From: Brevibacillus laterosporus DSM 25
Lineage (GTDB): Bacteria; Bacillota; Bacilli; Brevibacillales; Brevibacillaceae
Reading direction: 5' to 3'
DNA: 64,000 nt
Assembly (NCBI RefSeq): GCF_002706795.1
Contig: NZ_CP017705.1
Span: forward strand, 3,943,501-4,007,500
Shown here: piece after piece, positions 42,236 through 50,997 of the stretch
How the letters are laid out: every line of letters begins with the position of its first letter
Numbering within the stretch: the first letter of the stretch is position 1
Position numbers and translations under genes: made by a program
The notes under the pieces: model-generated
Databases searched by the model: none
Seen by the model: only the letters and a program-made list of their open reading frames with translations
What the model was told of the DNA's origin: nothing

Positions 42236-44403
42236 AAAAAGAGTTTCGAGAATCCGTTCAGGCTGTAAGCCGTAATTCAGTTAAGGATGTGCGTTTTTCC
42301 GCTGATTTGGAGGAAAGGATTAAAGAAAAGGCGAGCAAGGGTGCCATAAAACGCCACCGTAGACTATATACAGTGGCCACGGCAGTAGCCTGCCTTGCCT
42401 TAGCGGTAACGGTATGGAAATTGACACCTTCGGGATTGCAGGAGGTTTTGAAACAGTCGGCAGCGGCTTTGACGGAGCAAAAGACAAGTGCCATAGTGGA
42501 AAAAGCCCTACAGTCTCTTCTGAAGGCAATACCAGATTTAAACAGCTATCAGGTTGACATAAAGGAAACAGCGAATAATAGAATTAACGTTGTGTTACGA
42601 AAAACGGATGGAAAGCTTGCTAAAGTGGCAATCAACAAGGAAACAGGGAGTGTAGAAGTATTCAAGTGGTTTAATGGAGGTTCCACAGAGCAAATTCCAT
42701 CCGAAAAGATTGCAAAAGAAAAGGCGGATTTATTTTTGAAAGCACTACTCGGTGATCACAGTGAAGAATACCAGCAGCTTGCTATAAGTGAGATAAAGCG
42801 GCCACAAAATGGATACCTAGAGTTAGATGTTAAAGGAATGAATGTCTCCTACCAGCAGATGAAGAACGGAGAACCTGTTCCTTTCGCTAAGCTATCAGTA
42901 TGGGTGGATGGTTCCGGGAGGATCGTCTCCTATGGGGAACTGAACAAATCAGAGCAAGCGATGCTCACCAAGCTGAAGGAAGCCATTCCTGAGTTAAATA
43001 CCGAAGCTACTTTGACAAACAAAGAGGTAGAGTCCCCTGGGTACCATTTTTCATTAGCGAATGCTGATAAAGACGGCAACTCGGTAATGATCAGGACGGA
43101 GGGAAAAGGTGATTTATTAAAAAGCTACGAACTCGAAAGCCTTCGGGATGAGAGTTTTGAATGGGCGCATAAGTCGTTGATTAATGAAAAAGCGAATCTG
43201 TTTTTGCAGCATATGCTCGGGAAGGATTTTACCAATTATCAAGAGACAGGAACACCTGACAGAGCTAGCTACATGCGTTTTTATAACGGACTGCCTGTTC
43301 TAGAGGATAATCTTACCGTTGTGGTAGATAAAGGGGGACGTATTCTTTATTACTCCAGGGCTACAGGCTTGTACGACCTAGCTAGTTTACCTGAACCGTC
43401 AAAAGCGATTTCTCAGAAAAAAGCTGAAGAAGAATTAACTCAAAATATGAAACTACGTTACATCGAGCGTTCAGTAGTGAAGCGTGATCCAGAAACACAT
43501 CAGGTGATAGAAGAGCGCCCGTTGCTTGACTATACTCCAGCCGTTTCACATGTACAAATGGGTGAAATTCGTTCACTAAACTGGTATATAGATGCAGATA
43601 CCGGAAAATTGGAGTATGGATTAGGTAATAATGGGATTGATTATGATCGTCGTACGAACCATGAGCCAATCAGACTCAAAGCCTCACAACCAACCATTAT
43701 CAAAACGAAGGAAGAGGCGGCTCGTCTATTGACGGATCAATTTGGAGTGGAGGTAACTGGCCTTCCATCGAGTGAGAGGGAAGGAGAATCTAGGTTTGGA
43801 GAAAAACAACATGCATTCCAATGGCAAACAAAAAATGAGAAGCGGCTTGAGGTGGTTACGAATGCCAAAACAGGTCAGGTTGAGCAAATTTATATCCCGA
43901 GAGCTGATGGCAAAATAACCGTTTCTCAACAAGACGCTTTAAAGGAAGCGATCGCTACTTTGGAAAAATACGTAGATCCAGGTGTTACGGAGGTACAAAT
44001 TAGCCGAATTCTGGAGCCAGGAGAGGCTAACCCTGTAAATTCTGGTGACTGGCATTTTTCATTCTTTAAGAGTCAGGATGGGGTACCTGTTCTCGAACAA
44101 TATCCTGATCAGGCTTATGATGTATCGGTTGACCCGTCTACGGGTAAGGTCAATAGGTTCCAAAATCATACACAATGGAAGGACAAAATTGTTCTGCCCG
44201 ATAAGAGTCAAGCCGTTCCAGTAAAGGAAGCTGTACAAGAATACCTCAAAGTTATGCCACTTCAATTAGCATATACCCTTAAGGGAGTCGATAAAGAGAA
44301 CTTGTCAGAGCCGAAGTTAATCTACGTTCCATTAAGTGCGAAAGAGAGTGCTGATAAACATATTTATTTGAACGCTATTACAGGAAAAGTAGAATTAAGA
44401 TAA
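42226..44403 (+). CDS. Anti-sigma-like membrane protein with YcdB/PepSY-type repeats
   Basis: The 725-residue protein has a short cytoplasmic N terminus (1-45), one membrane helix (about 46-66), and a large extracytoplasmic part made of repeating PepSY/YcdB-like modules ('SQKKAEEELTQNMKL', 'DADTGKLEYG', 'VDPSTGKVNRF'). The topology and the 10-nt overlap with the ECF sigma gene indicate an anti-sigma or co-sensor. The extracytoplasmic repeats may bind the inducing signal. AGGAGGGG precedes ATG 42226. It is much larger than classical anti-sigma factors. Confidence 0.8.
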   Translation: MDVEKEFRESVQAVSRNSVKDVRFSADLEERIKEKASKGAIKRHRRLYTVATAVACLALAVTVWKLTPSGLQEVLKQSAAALTEQKTSAIVEKALQSLLKAIPDLNSYQVDIKETANNRINVVLRKTDGKLAKVAINKETGSVEVFKWFNGGSTEQIPSEKIAKEKADLFLKALLGDHSEEYQQLAISEIKRPQNGYLELDVKGMNVSYQQMKNGEPVPFAKLSVWVDGSGRIVSYGELNKSEQAMLTKLKEAIPELNTEATLTNKEVESPGYHFSLANADKDGNSVMIRTEGKGDLLKSYELESLRDESFEWAHKSLINEKANLFLQHMLGKDFTNYQETGTPDRASYMRFYNGLPVLEDNLTVVVDKGGRILYYSRATGLYDLASLPEPSKAISQKKAEEELTQNMKLRYIERSVVKRDPETHQVIEERPLLDYTPAVSHVQMGEIRSLNWYIDADTGKLEYGLGNNGIDYDRRTNHEPIRLKASQPTIIKTKEEAARLLTDQFGVEVTGLPSSEREGESRFGEKQHAFQWQTKNEKRLEVVTNAKTGQVEQIYIPRADGKITVSQQDALKEAIATLEKYVDPGVTEVQISRILEPGEANPVNSGDWHFSFFKSQDGVPVLEQYPDQAYDVSVDPSTGKVNRFQNHTQWKDKIVLPDKSQAVPVKEAVQEYLKVMPLQLAYTLKGVDKENLSEPKLIYVPLSAKESADKHIYLNAITGKVELR

Positions 44404-44434
44404 ATTCATAGAAAGAATGTAGCTGATCACATAC

Positions 44435-44525
44435 AAAAATACACCCTACCCGATGGCATTGGGAAGCTTAGTAGAGACTTCATGTTCTCCTAAGAACCAA
44501 CGCCTACATGAGTGGGTGTATTTTT
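44435..44525. terminator. Terminator-like long hairpin
   Basis: AAAAATACACCC (44435-44446) and GGGTGTATTTTT (44514-44525) are complementary with A and T tails. The 67-nt interior is long. It separates the sigma operon from the convergent DUF441 gene. Confidence 0.6.
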
Positions 44526-44550
44526 ACATTTTTCTTGTCATAACTAACCC

Positions 44551-45021
44551 TCACATTGCTTTGCCTATCCAGTCCAATAGTTTCATGAAAAAAGCTGTTA
44601 TACCAGCGGCCATTAAAGGACCGACAGGCACTCCTTTAAAAAATACAATTCCAATAATAGAACCAATAACTAAACCTACAATTAACTGAGGGTCAGCACG
44701 CAGCATATCCAGTCCTTTTCCGTTTAGATGGGTAGCTAAGATACCTCCTATCAGTGCCATAATCCCGACAACGGTGGTAAACAGTGGAGTTACATCTTTA
44801 AGCGATACCTTTTCACTGGCAAACGGTACGAGAACGGATACGGTTAAAAAGAGAAGGCCCAATTCCAGACCACGTCTCTCCACAGATGGAAATAGGCGTT
44901 CTAACGAAGTTAATTTTAAGACCAACAATAAGCTGGCTGCGGTAGCAATGATGGGAGAACGACCAATTAGGCCAACAATGATGAGCACTACCAACATAAT
45001 TTCACCGCTTGCGACATGCAT
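44551..45021 (-). CDS. DUF441 family membrane protein
   Basis: The 156-residue protein has four to five helices and the DUF441 pattern '[30 protein letters not shown]', '[16 protein letters not shown]' and '[15 protein letters not shown]'. The start at ATG 45021 gives a length matching relatives such as YtwI; an internal ATG at 44997 has a better ribosome site (GGTGA). It lies 38 nt after the phosphosulfolactate phosphatase gene and may be cotranscribed. The function is unknown. Confidence 0.85.
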   Translation of the reverse strand: MHVASGEIMLVVLIIVGLIGRSPIIATAASLLLVLKLTSLERLFPSVERRGLELGLLFLTVSVLVPFASEKVSLKDVTPLFTTVVGIMALIGGILATHLNGKGLDMLRADPQLIVGLVIGSIIGIVFFKGVPVGPLMAAGITAFFMKLLDWIGKAM

Positions 45022-45059
45022 GCTTCATCGAACCCCTGTCCTTTGTCTTCTTCTCAAAT

Positions 45060-45779
45060 TTATGAGCCAAGCAGGGGGAGTATGCATTGTTCCTTGCATA
45101 CAGGAACGATTTTATAAAGATTGAGCTGACTAGCCATTTCTATATCTTCGTGATGATGATGTTGCTGTAGACGTTTCCCTGTCTTACTATTCATCATTAC
45201 TTGTAAGAGGGAGGGAGCAAAAGTCTGATATGCTGCTTGTAATGCTTCAGCTAAATCACATACCTCGATGGAGGGAAGAAAACGCTTCGCCTCTTGCACT
45301 AATAAGCCGGCACACAGACCATCCTCTAAAGCGAATTCCATTCGGGTACCAGAACAATATAGAGTGATATCGCGTTTTAATTGAAGGGCCTGTGTAATAC
45401 AAGCTGTTGCATTTAGAAAAGAGGCAATATACAAATACTCAGCCTTCTCAGCCTTTTGCATGGCACGGGTACCGTTTGTAGTGGTTAAAACTAAATGAGG
45501 TGTGTGTTCCCAGTTCACCTTTTTCATGGCAATAGGCGAATTATTTTCATCAAACGAGGCGATTTTTTTACAGTGGCGTTCCCCAGCTAGAAGAGATTGT
45601 GATGTACGTAGTGCCATAGCCTGCCCAATTGTCTCAGTAGTACTAACCGCCTGGCAACCATGAGCTAGTGCGCTGACAATCGTGCTAGTGGAACGGAGTA
45701 CATCAATTACGATGACGGTTCGATGTATAATCTGTTCGGCTCGAATTTCTTCTACGGTGGGAACCACTTCTATTCGCAT
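45060..45779 (-). CDS. comB: 2-phosphosulfolactate phosphatase (ComB/YitC family)
   Basis: The 239-residue protein fits the ComB family: 'VIDVLRSTSTIVSALAHGC', 'LAGERHCKKIASFDENNSP', and 'LTTTNGTRAMQKA'. It converts phosphosulfolactate to sulfolactate. It starts at ATG 45779 and overlaps the synthase gene by 10 nt. In Bacillus the homologous yit genes are expressed in the mother cell and sulfolactate accumulates in spores. The window's other sporulation genes agree. Confidence 0.9.
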   Translation of the reverse strand: MRIEVVPTVEEIRAEQIIHRTVIVIDVLRSTSTIVSALAHGCQAVSTTETIGQAMALRTSQSLLAGERHCKKIASFDENNSPIAMKKVNWEHTPHLVLTTTNGTRAMQKAEKAEYLYIASFLNATACITQALQLKRDITLYCSGTRMEFALEDGLCAGLLVQEAKRFLPSIEVCDLAEALQAAYQTFAPSLLQVMMNSKTGKRLQQHHHHEDIEMASQLNLYKIVPVCKEQCILPLLGS

Positions 45780-46591
45780 ACTAATCTTCTCCTGTCTTCT
45801 AATACCTGATAGGCGGTATCACCACGCAACCCACGACGAAGGGTTTCAAGAGATAAGAGATCAGCGGGAGCGATGTTTCCTAGATTAGCGTCAAGTCCGA
45901 TCGTCTTCAACAAACCGATCTGTTGGGGCTTCTGAGGAGCTTCCCAGATTAGCCTAGTTGCTAGTGTAGATGCTTGTTGAATGACTTGTTGCACGAATTC
46001 CGAATCGATCTCTCCTTGTTTGTTATAAATCCCCACATTTCCGCTTTCACGTGCTTCCACAATGACATAGTCGGCACCAGCATTCACGTCTTTCATGAGT
46101 GTAGACAAGAGCATCTCTTGATCAGCACGGAAGGTACTCGCCTTTTGACCATATTCAGAAAATACACGAAAACCCATTTCCCTAGCCATCGAAATTGCAT
46201 CATGCCTTTCTTGGATTGAAATAGGCATGCTGCCATCTGAAATTTCCACTGCATTAAATCCAGCATCGCGAATTCGTTCCAGATATGTTTTTATCCCATC
46301 CTGCGTATAGGCTATTTCAAAAAAGGTTCCACCTGGCATAACCGCAATATCTAGAGAGAGAGCTAGAGTTAGCTTTTCTTCTAGCACAGAAAAGGGATAG
46401 AGAACGGAGGTTCCGAAGCCTAGTTTATAAATATCAATATAGGAGGAAGCGGTGTGTAGCAAGTCTTTCATTGCGTGTAAGCCTAATCCTTTGTCTATTA
46501 CCATTGTAACTCCGGTATGACGTGGCTTACATTCTCGGGTACAGGATGGATCTACCCATTGAGTCGGCCAGAACGTAGTCTCTTTTTCCAT
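45770..46591 (-). CDS. comA: Phosphosulfolactate synthase (ComA/YitD family)
   Basis: The 273-residue TIM-barrel protein joins sulfite to phosphoenolpyruvate in the archaeal and Bacillus enzymes. Motifs include 'TGVTMVIDKGLGLHAMKDLL', 'DIYKLGFGTS' and 'GGTFFEIAY', with Lys and Glu residues of the active site visible. I start at ATG 46591, behind GGAGAGAG at 7 nt; the TTG at 46597 is too close to it. It is the first gene of a comA-comB-DUF441 unit. Confidence 0.9.
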   Translation of the reverse strand: MEKETTFWPTQWVDPSCTRECKPRHTGVTMVIDKGLGLHAMKDLLHTASSYIDIYKLGFGTSVLYPFSVLEEKLTLALSLDIAVMPGGTFFEIAYTQDGIKTYLERIRDAGFNAVEISDGSMPISIQERHDAISMAREMGFRVFSEYGQKASTFRADQEMLLSTLMKDVNAGADYVIVEARESGNVGIYNKQGEIDSEFVQQVIQQASTLATRLIWEAPQKPQQIGLLKTIGLDANLGNIAPADLLSLETLRRGLRGDTAYQVLEDRRRLVCE

Positions 46592-46744
46592 TAGCAAGCT
46601 CTCTCCAATCCATAGGCATTTGTTTTACCATATGCAATCTGTGTCTACATGGTCGAAGAGGTATGAGCCTATCTATTTTTGATTGGTAAAGGACATAACA
46701 TCGGACAAGTTGCATAGAGTGGGTAAGAGAAGGGAGAGACGTGC

Positions 46745-47010
46745 ATGTGGGAAAAAGCAATTATTGGGATGGCGTCCCTACGATTGTTGTCCGGCAGTCT
46801 GGAAATTATTGTAGCTTTGCTAATCCTCAAGGTAAATCAAGTCGATAAAGCGTTGATCTATAATTCCGGTTTAGCGTTGGTTGGTCCCATGATCTTACTC
46901 GCAACTACTACGATGGGAATGGTAGTATATCCGACAAATTGTCACTTACGAAAATATTATGGATCTTTATCGGGGTGACTTGTATTTTGATTGGCGTAAA
47001 AAGTAAATAG
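46745..47010 (+). pseudogene. yqhV: yqhV homologue with a single-base frameshift
   Basis: From ATG 46745 the frame reads a YqhV/DUF2619-like protein (ASLRLLSGSLEIIVALLILKVNQVDKALIYNSGLALVGPM), then leaves the family after about codon 62. The -1 frame from 46933 continues with the expected last helix, 'TKILWIFIGVTCILIGVKSK', to TAG 47008-47010. One base appears missing around 46928-46936. A real mutation or an assembly error are both possible. GAGAAGGGAGAG precedes the start. Its place before spoIIIAA fits yqhV. Confidence 0.75.
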
Positions 47011-47064
47011 TGGTCGATGGTTCTGGGGAATACTACCCACTAGCATAAGTGAGGAGGAATTCTT

Positions 47065-47556
47065 ATGGATCATGTAGAACAGCATTTGGCTTACTTACAA
47101 GGATTAGTGGAGGGATTAGACCCAGAACTAGCAGGGTTAGAAGAAAAAGCTTTGTACAGACTTGTACAGCTTTGTGATGATCTGGTAGCGGAATTGAGAA
47201 CGATCCATGTACGTGTGGAAGAATGTGAACAATATGTTGAAGCCGTAGATGAAGATTTAACCGACTTGGAGTACTTGCTATATGATGATGAAGAATTTTA
47301 CGAAACGGTATACGAAGACTATCAAGAAGCGATGAATTACCGAGACCGATTCTCGGATTTGGACGACTCAGACGAAGCGTATTATTACGAAGCGCTTCAC
47401 ACGGCTGACAGGAAAGGGATTGTTTCCCATGTACATGAAATAGAATGTCCGCAATGCAGAGAGGTTTTAATGGTGAAAGAAGAGGTTGATCCTGAGGGCT
47501 ATCATTCCTATGAAATAACGAATCGCTACCATCAGGATGTTTATAATCCTTCATAG
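47065..47556 (+). CDS. CD1247 N-terminal domain protein (acidic, C-terminal zinc ribbon-like end)
   Basis: The 163-residue acidic protein starts 'HVEQHLAYLQGLVEGLDPEL', the N-terminal pattern of the CD1247-type proteins of sporulating Firmicutes. It has a long Asp/Glu/Tyr-rich middle (about 50-110) and ends with a CPQC pair (ECPQCREVLMV). GAGGAGG is 6 nt before ATG 47065. It lies between yqhV and spoIIIAA. A sporulation link is suggested by context only. Confidence 0.78.
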   Translation: MDHVEQHLAYLQGLVEGLDPELAGLEEKALYRLVQLCDDLVAELRTIHVRVEECEQYVEAVDEDLTDLEYLLYDDEEFYETVYEDYQEAMNYRDRFSDLDDSDEAYYYEALHTADRKGIVSHVHEIECPQCREVLMVKEEVDPEGYHSYEITNRYHQDVYNPS

Positions 47557-47626
47557 CCCCATTTTACAAGTAGAGATAGGTCACTCTAGCAATGGGAAAA
47601 GTTGTACTAGTTTTCCTTGTTTCTTA

Positions 47627-47657
47627 GTCATAAATGTTGTCCCTTCCTGCATAGGAT
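47627..47657 (+). promoter_or_regulatory. Sigma-E-type promoter of spoIIIA
   Basis: GTCATAA (47627-47633) and CATAGGAT (47650-47657), about 15 nt apart, fit the mother-cell sigma-E consensus (KMATATT...CATACAMT). They lie 33 nt before the spoIIIAA start, as in B. subtilis. Confidence 0.7.
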
Positions 47658-47690
47658 GAGATAAGTCTGAGTGGACAAAGGGGAGACTTT

Positions 47691-48653
47691 ATGAAACATA
47701 TCTTGTCTTTGTTGCCGACAGAGATTCGCGCCGTGATAGCCGCTCTGCCTGTAAAAGTGCAAGAACATGTAGAAGAGATTCGACTACGTCAAAACTTACC
47801 TATGGAAATCCGTTACGGACATCAGGCTAGTTATGTAACACCCACTGGTCAGCTTACAGCCAATTTTCGCCAAGGGTGGATGTTCCGTGAGGATTCAAGC
47901 GTGAAACTGCTTAATCAGATTAGCCAGCACTCGCTTTATGCGCTGGAGGAAGAGTTGAGGCGGGGCTACATTACGGTTGTCGGGGGACATCGTATCGGTA
48001 TTGCTGGCAGAGTGGTTCTAGAGCATGGAGATGTCAAAGGGATACGAGATATTACCAGTTTCAATATAAGGATTGCACGTGAGAAAAAGGGAGTTGCTAG
48101 GGACGTTCTAGCCTATTTGTTTGACCAGGGGCAATTCCTATCAACATTGGTGATCTCACCTCCTCAATGTGGTAAAACAACATTACTCCGTGATTTGGCT
48201 AGAAGCATTAGCTACGGTAATGAGTGGTCTTCTAGCAAAAAAGTGGGGATTGTAGACGAACGCTCCGAAATAGCAGGTTGTTACAATGGTATTCCTCAAC
48301 GAGACGTAGGGCCGCGAACCGATGTGTTGGATGCTTGTCCTAAAGCGATTGGAATGATGATGATGATTCGTTCCATGTCACCTGACCTTATTGTGGTGGA
48401 CGAAATCGGAAGACAGGAAGACAGCGAAGCTATATGGGAAGCTTTGCATGCAGGGGTAGCCGTGTTATGCAGTGCTCATGGAATAGCGCTTGAAGATATC
48501 GCGAAGCGGCCTACGATTTCTCGTTTAATCACGGAAAGGGTATTTAAACGGTACGTGATTCTTAGTCGTGAACACGGAGCCGGCACAATTCATGGACTAT
48601 ATGATGAGCACTTGCGATCGATTCAAAAGGAGAATGTCATATGCTTAAGATAG
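47691..48653 (+). CDS. spoIIIAA: Stage III sporulation ATPase SpoIIIAA
   Basis: The 320-residue secretion-type ATPase has Walker A SPPQCGKTTLLRD and 'VDERSEIAG' and Walker B 'LIVVDEIGRQED'. In the mother cell it powers or helps assemble the SpoIIIA-SpoIIQ channel to the forespore. GGGGAG precedes ATG 47691. It overlaps spoIIIAB by 13 nt. Eight genes AA to AH follow in the standard order. Confidence 0.95.
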   Translation: MKHILSLLPTEIRAVIAALPVKVQEHVEEIRLRQNLPMEIRYGHQASYVTPTGQLTANFRQGWMFREDSSVKLLNQISQHSLYALEEELRRGYITVVGGHRIGIAGRVVLEHGDVKGIRDITSFNIRIAREKKGVARDVLAYLFDQGQFLSTLVISPPQCGKTTLLRDLARSISYGNEWSSSKKVGIVDERSEIAGCYNGIPQRDVGPRTDVLDACPKAIGMMMMIRSMSPDLIVVDEIGRQEDSEAIWEALHAGVAVLCSAHGIALEDIAKRPTISRLITERVFKRYVILSREHGAGTIHGLYDEHLRSIQKENVICLR

Positions 48654-49159
48654 GGGCAGCTATCGTAGTGCTATTGTCAGCCTCTCTGATTGGTGTCCAG
48701 CTAGGAAAGCGTTATAGCGACCGGGTTAAAGAATTAAGAGCTTTGCTTCATTCGTTGCAAATGTTAGAGACGGAGATTGTTTATGGAGCTACTCCTCTCT
48801 CGCTAGCCTTTGAAAAAATTTCTGTTCGAGTGATCCAAAGCGTTGGGAATCTGTACAAGCGGGCTAGTGAGCTTTTACAAACAAAAGAAGGCGAATCCAC
48901 CCAAATGGTTTGGCAAACCGCATTAGAGCAGACATGGAACTCTACAGCATTGCGAAAAGAGGAGAAAGAAATTTTAAAGAATCTAGGCTATGTGATGGGA
49001 AATTCGGATCGAGAGGACCAGAAGAAGCATCTGCAACTAACCGTCTTTCATCTGCGAGGGTTAGAGGAAGAAGCGAAGGCAGAACAGATTAAGTATGAAA
49101 AAATGTACAAAAGTTTAGGATTTTTAGGTGGACTTCTCATTGTCATACTAATGATGTAA
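48641..49159 (+). CDS. spoIIIAB: Stage III sporulation protein SpoIIIAB
   Basis: The 172-residue protein has an N-terminal and a C-terminal membrane helix around a helical domain ('VKELRALLHSLQMLETEIVYGATPLSLAFE'), like the GspF-type half domain of SpoIIIAB. AAAGGAG precedes ATG 48641, inside spoIIIAA. It is required for the mother cell-forespore channel. Confidence 0.93.
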   Translation: MLKIGAAIVVLLSASLIGVQLGKRYSDRVKELRALLHSLQMLETEIVYGATPLSLAFEKISVRVIQSVGNLYKRASELLQTKEGESTQMVWQTALEQTWNSTALRKEEKEILKNLGYVMGNSDREDQKKHLQLTVFHLRGLEEEAKAEQIKYEKMYKSLGFLGGLLIVILMM

Positions 49160-49175
49160 GAGCGAGGTGTGGGGC

Positions 49176-49379
49176 GTGGGCTTTGATTTGACTCCAGTGT
49201 TTCAAATTGCCGGCGTTGGGTTTATCGTTGCGATTATTCAGACGGTACTGAAAGCCTCAGGAAAGGAAGACATTGCTCAATGGGCGACGTTGGTTGGATT
49301 TATCATTGTATTGTTTATGGTAGCGCATTATCTGGGTGATTTATTTACCGAGGTCAAACGAGTCTTCCTTTTTAATTAG
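49176..49379 (+). CDS. spoIIIAC: Stage III sporulation protein SpoIIIAC
   Basis: The 67-residue, two-helix protein starts at GTG 49176 (MGFDLTPVFQIAGVGFIVA) behind GAGGTG at 7 nt, matching B. subtilis SpoIIIAC in length and start; the GTG at 49167 would add three residues. It is a membrane component of the SpoIIIA complex. Confidence 0.93.
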   Translation: MGFDLTPVFQIAGVGFIVAIIQTVLKASGKEDIAQWATLVGFIIVLFMVAHYLGDLFTEVKRVFLFN

Positions 49380-49393
49380 GGGGTGGGGAGCCG

Positions 49394-49783
49394 ATGGACA
49401 TCGTACAAATTGTCGGTCTGGGCTTAGTAGCAACGCTTCTCGCCCTAGTCATCAAAGAACAAAAACCCTTATTCGCCTTTTTGTTGGCCGTAGTGAGCGG
49501 TGTCATCATTTTTACCTTTTTAATTGGCAAGATTTCTGATGTTATTCGTGTTTTGGAAAAGTTAGCAGTCCATGCTGACCTCAATCTTGTTTTTCTTGGA
49601 ACGATCCTAAAGATTATTGGGATTGCCTATATTGCAGAATTTGGGGCTCAGGTGACAAGAGACGCTGGACAAGGGGCGATCGCCTCCAAAATTGAATTAG
49701 CCGGTAAAGTGCTTATTCTTGTCATGGCGGTTCCCATTATTCAAATTATTATTGAAACAGTAGTCAATTTACTGCCTGCATAA
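49394..49783 (+). CDS. spoIIIAD: Stage III sporulation protein SpoIIIAD
   Basis: The 129-residue, four-helix protein carries 'IGIAYIAEFGAQVTRDAGQGAIASKIELAGKVLIL', the SpoIIIAD signature. Like SpoIIIAC it belongs to the small membrane subunits. It starts 14 nt after spoIIIAC behind GGGGTGGGGAG. Confidence 0.94.
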   Translation: MDIVQIVGLGLVATLLALVIKEQKPLFAFLLAVVSGVIIFTFLIGKISDVIRVLEKLAVHADLNLVFLGTILKIIGIAYIAEFGAQVTRDAGQGAIASKIELAGKVLILVMAVPIIQIIIETVVNLLPA

Positions 49784-49802
49784 AGGGAGGTGAGGATGAA
49801 CG

Positions 49803-50987
49803 GTGGCACAAAGATGTACCCTCTTGCTCCTGTTTCTTCTGCTATTCTTTGCAGATGGTGCCATCGCAGTAGCATCAACCTCCGAGAATTTCTCGCCGGT
49901 GGAAAAAATGGTCAAGCAGCAGGCGGAGCACCTAAATCTGCAACAAATAGAGACCTTTTGGAAAAAGACATTAGACCAATACGAGGGGTACCTGCCAGAT
50001 CTGAAACAAAAAGGCTTCATGCAATTACTGATGGAGGATGGTGGTTTGTCGCCATCTGGCATGTTTAAAGGGATTCTAAAATTCTTCTTTCACGAAATTC
50101 TCATGAACGGGAAGCTACTCAGCTCGATCATCATCATTACCGTATTTGCGATGCTACTAGAATCCATGCAGAATGCTTTTGAAAAAAATACAGTATCTGT
50201 TGTAGCCTACGCTATTGCTTACTTGGTTCTGATGGTGCTTGCGATGAATAGCTTTCATGTGGCGATTACCTACGCTAAGGATGCAATCCAAGGGATGTCA
50301 GACTTTATGCTCGCCATGATACCTCTTGTCCTTGCCTTGCTGGCCTCCATGGGCAACTTAGCTTCAGCAGCTATGTTCCATCCCATTATCGTCTTCATGA
50401 TCAATATAAGCGGTTTTCTTATTTCCACGATAATCTTTCCACTTTTATTTCTCTCAGCGATGCTTTCAATTGTGAGTCTATTCTCAGAAAGGTATAAAGT
50501 AACCCAATTAGCTATATTGCTTCGAAATGTAGCCATGGGAGTGATGGGTTCCTTCTTAACTATCTTTCTTGCCATTCTAAGTATTCAGGGAGCTACCTCA
50601 GCCATGGCAGACGGAGTGACGATTCGAACAGCAAAGTATATCACAGGAAATTTTGTACCTGTGGTTGGGCGAATGTTCACGGATGCAGCAGACACCGTCG
50701 TAAGTGCTTCTGTGCTAGTAAAAAATGCAGTGGGACTGGCTGGTGTTTTCATTCTACTACTTTTATGTGCTTTTCCAGCTATGAAGATTCTCATATTGGC
50801 TCTGATTTATAATTTTTCCTCAGCGGTACTGCAACCGTTGGGAAATAGCCCAATTATCAAAGCTCTAGGAACTATCGGTAAAAGTCTACTGTATGTCTTT
50901 GCAGCCCTTGCAACAGTTGGATTGATGTTCTTTTTGGCCATCACCATCATTATTGCAGCTGGAAATATATCCTTGATGGTTCGGTAG
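49803..50987 (+). CDS. spoIIIAE: Stage III sporulation protein SpoIIIAE
   Basis: The 394-residue protein has a signal-peptide-like N terminus from GTG 49803, a soluble segment to about 95, then eight or so membrane helices of the permease-like SpoIIIAE domain ('MSDFMLAMIPLVLALLAS', 'GATSAMADGVTIRTAKY'). GAGG is 7 nt before the GTG. It is the largest membrane subunit of the channel. Confidence 0.94.
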   Translation: MAQRCTLLLLFLLLFFADGAIAVASTSENFSPVEKMVKQQAEHLNLQQIETFWKKTLDQYEGYLPDLKQKGFMQLLMEDGGLSPSGMFKGILKFFFHEILMNGKLLSSIIIITVFAMLLESMQNAFEKNTVSVVAYAIAYLVLMVLAMNSFHVAITYAKDAIQGMSDFMLAMIPLVLALLASMGNLASAAMFHPIIVFMINISGFLISTIIFPLLFLSAMLSIVSLFSERYKVTQLAILLRNVAMGVMGSFLTIFLAILSIQGATSAMADGVTIRTAKYITGNFVPVVGRMFTDAADTVVSASVLVKNAVGLAGVFILLLLCAFPAMKILILALIYNFSSAVLQPLGNSPIIKALGTIGKSLLYVFAALATVGLMFFLAITIIIAAGNISLMVR

Positions 50988-50997
50988 GTGAAGTGAA

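Noticed and set aside
46621-46700. Sigma-E-like -10 (CATATGGT on the reverse strand) for comA
   Set aside because: A -35 at the right distance could not be found, so I do not claim the promoter although sporulation expression is plausible.
47063-47554. Reverse-strand 163-codon frame opposite the CD1247-domain gene
   Set aside because: It is the mirror of a real, acidic gene with a good ribosome site; its protein is His/Leu/Pro-rich without family features and no ribosome site is seen.
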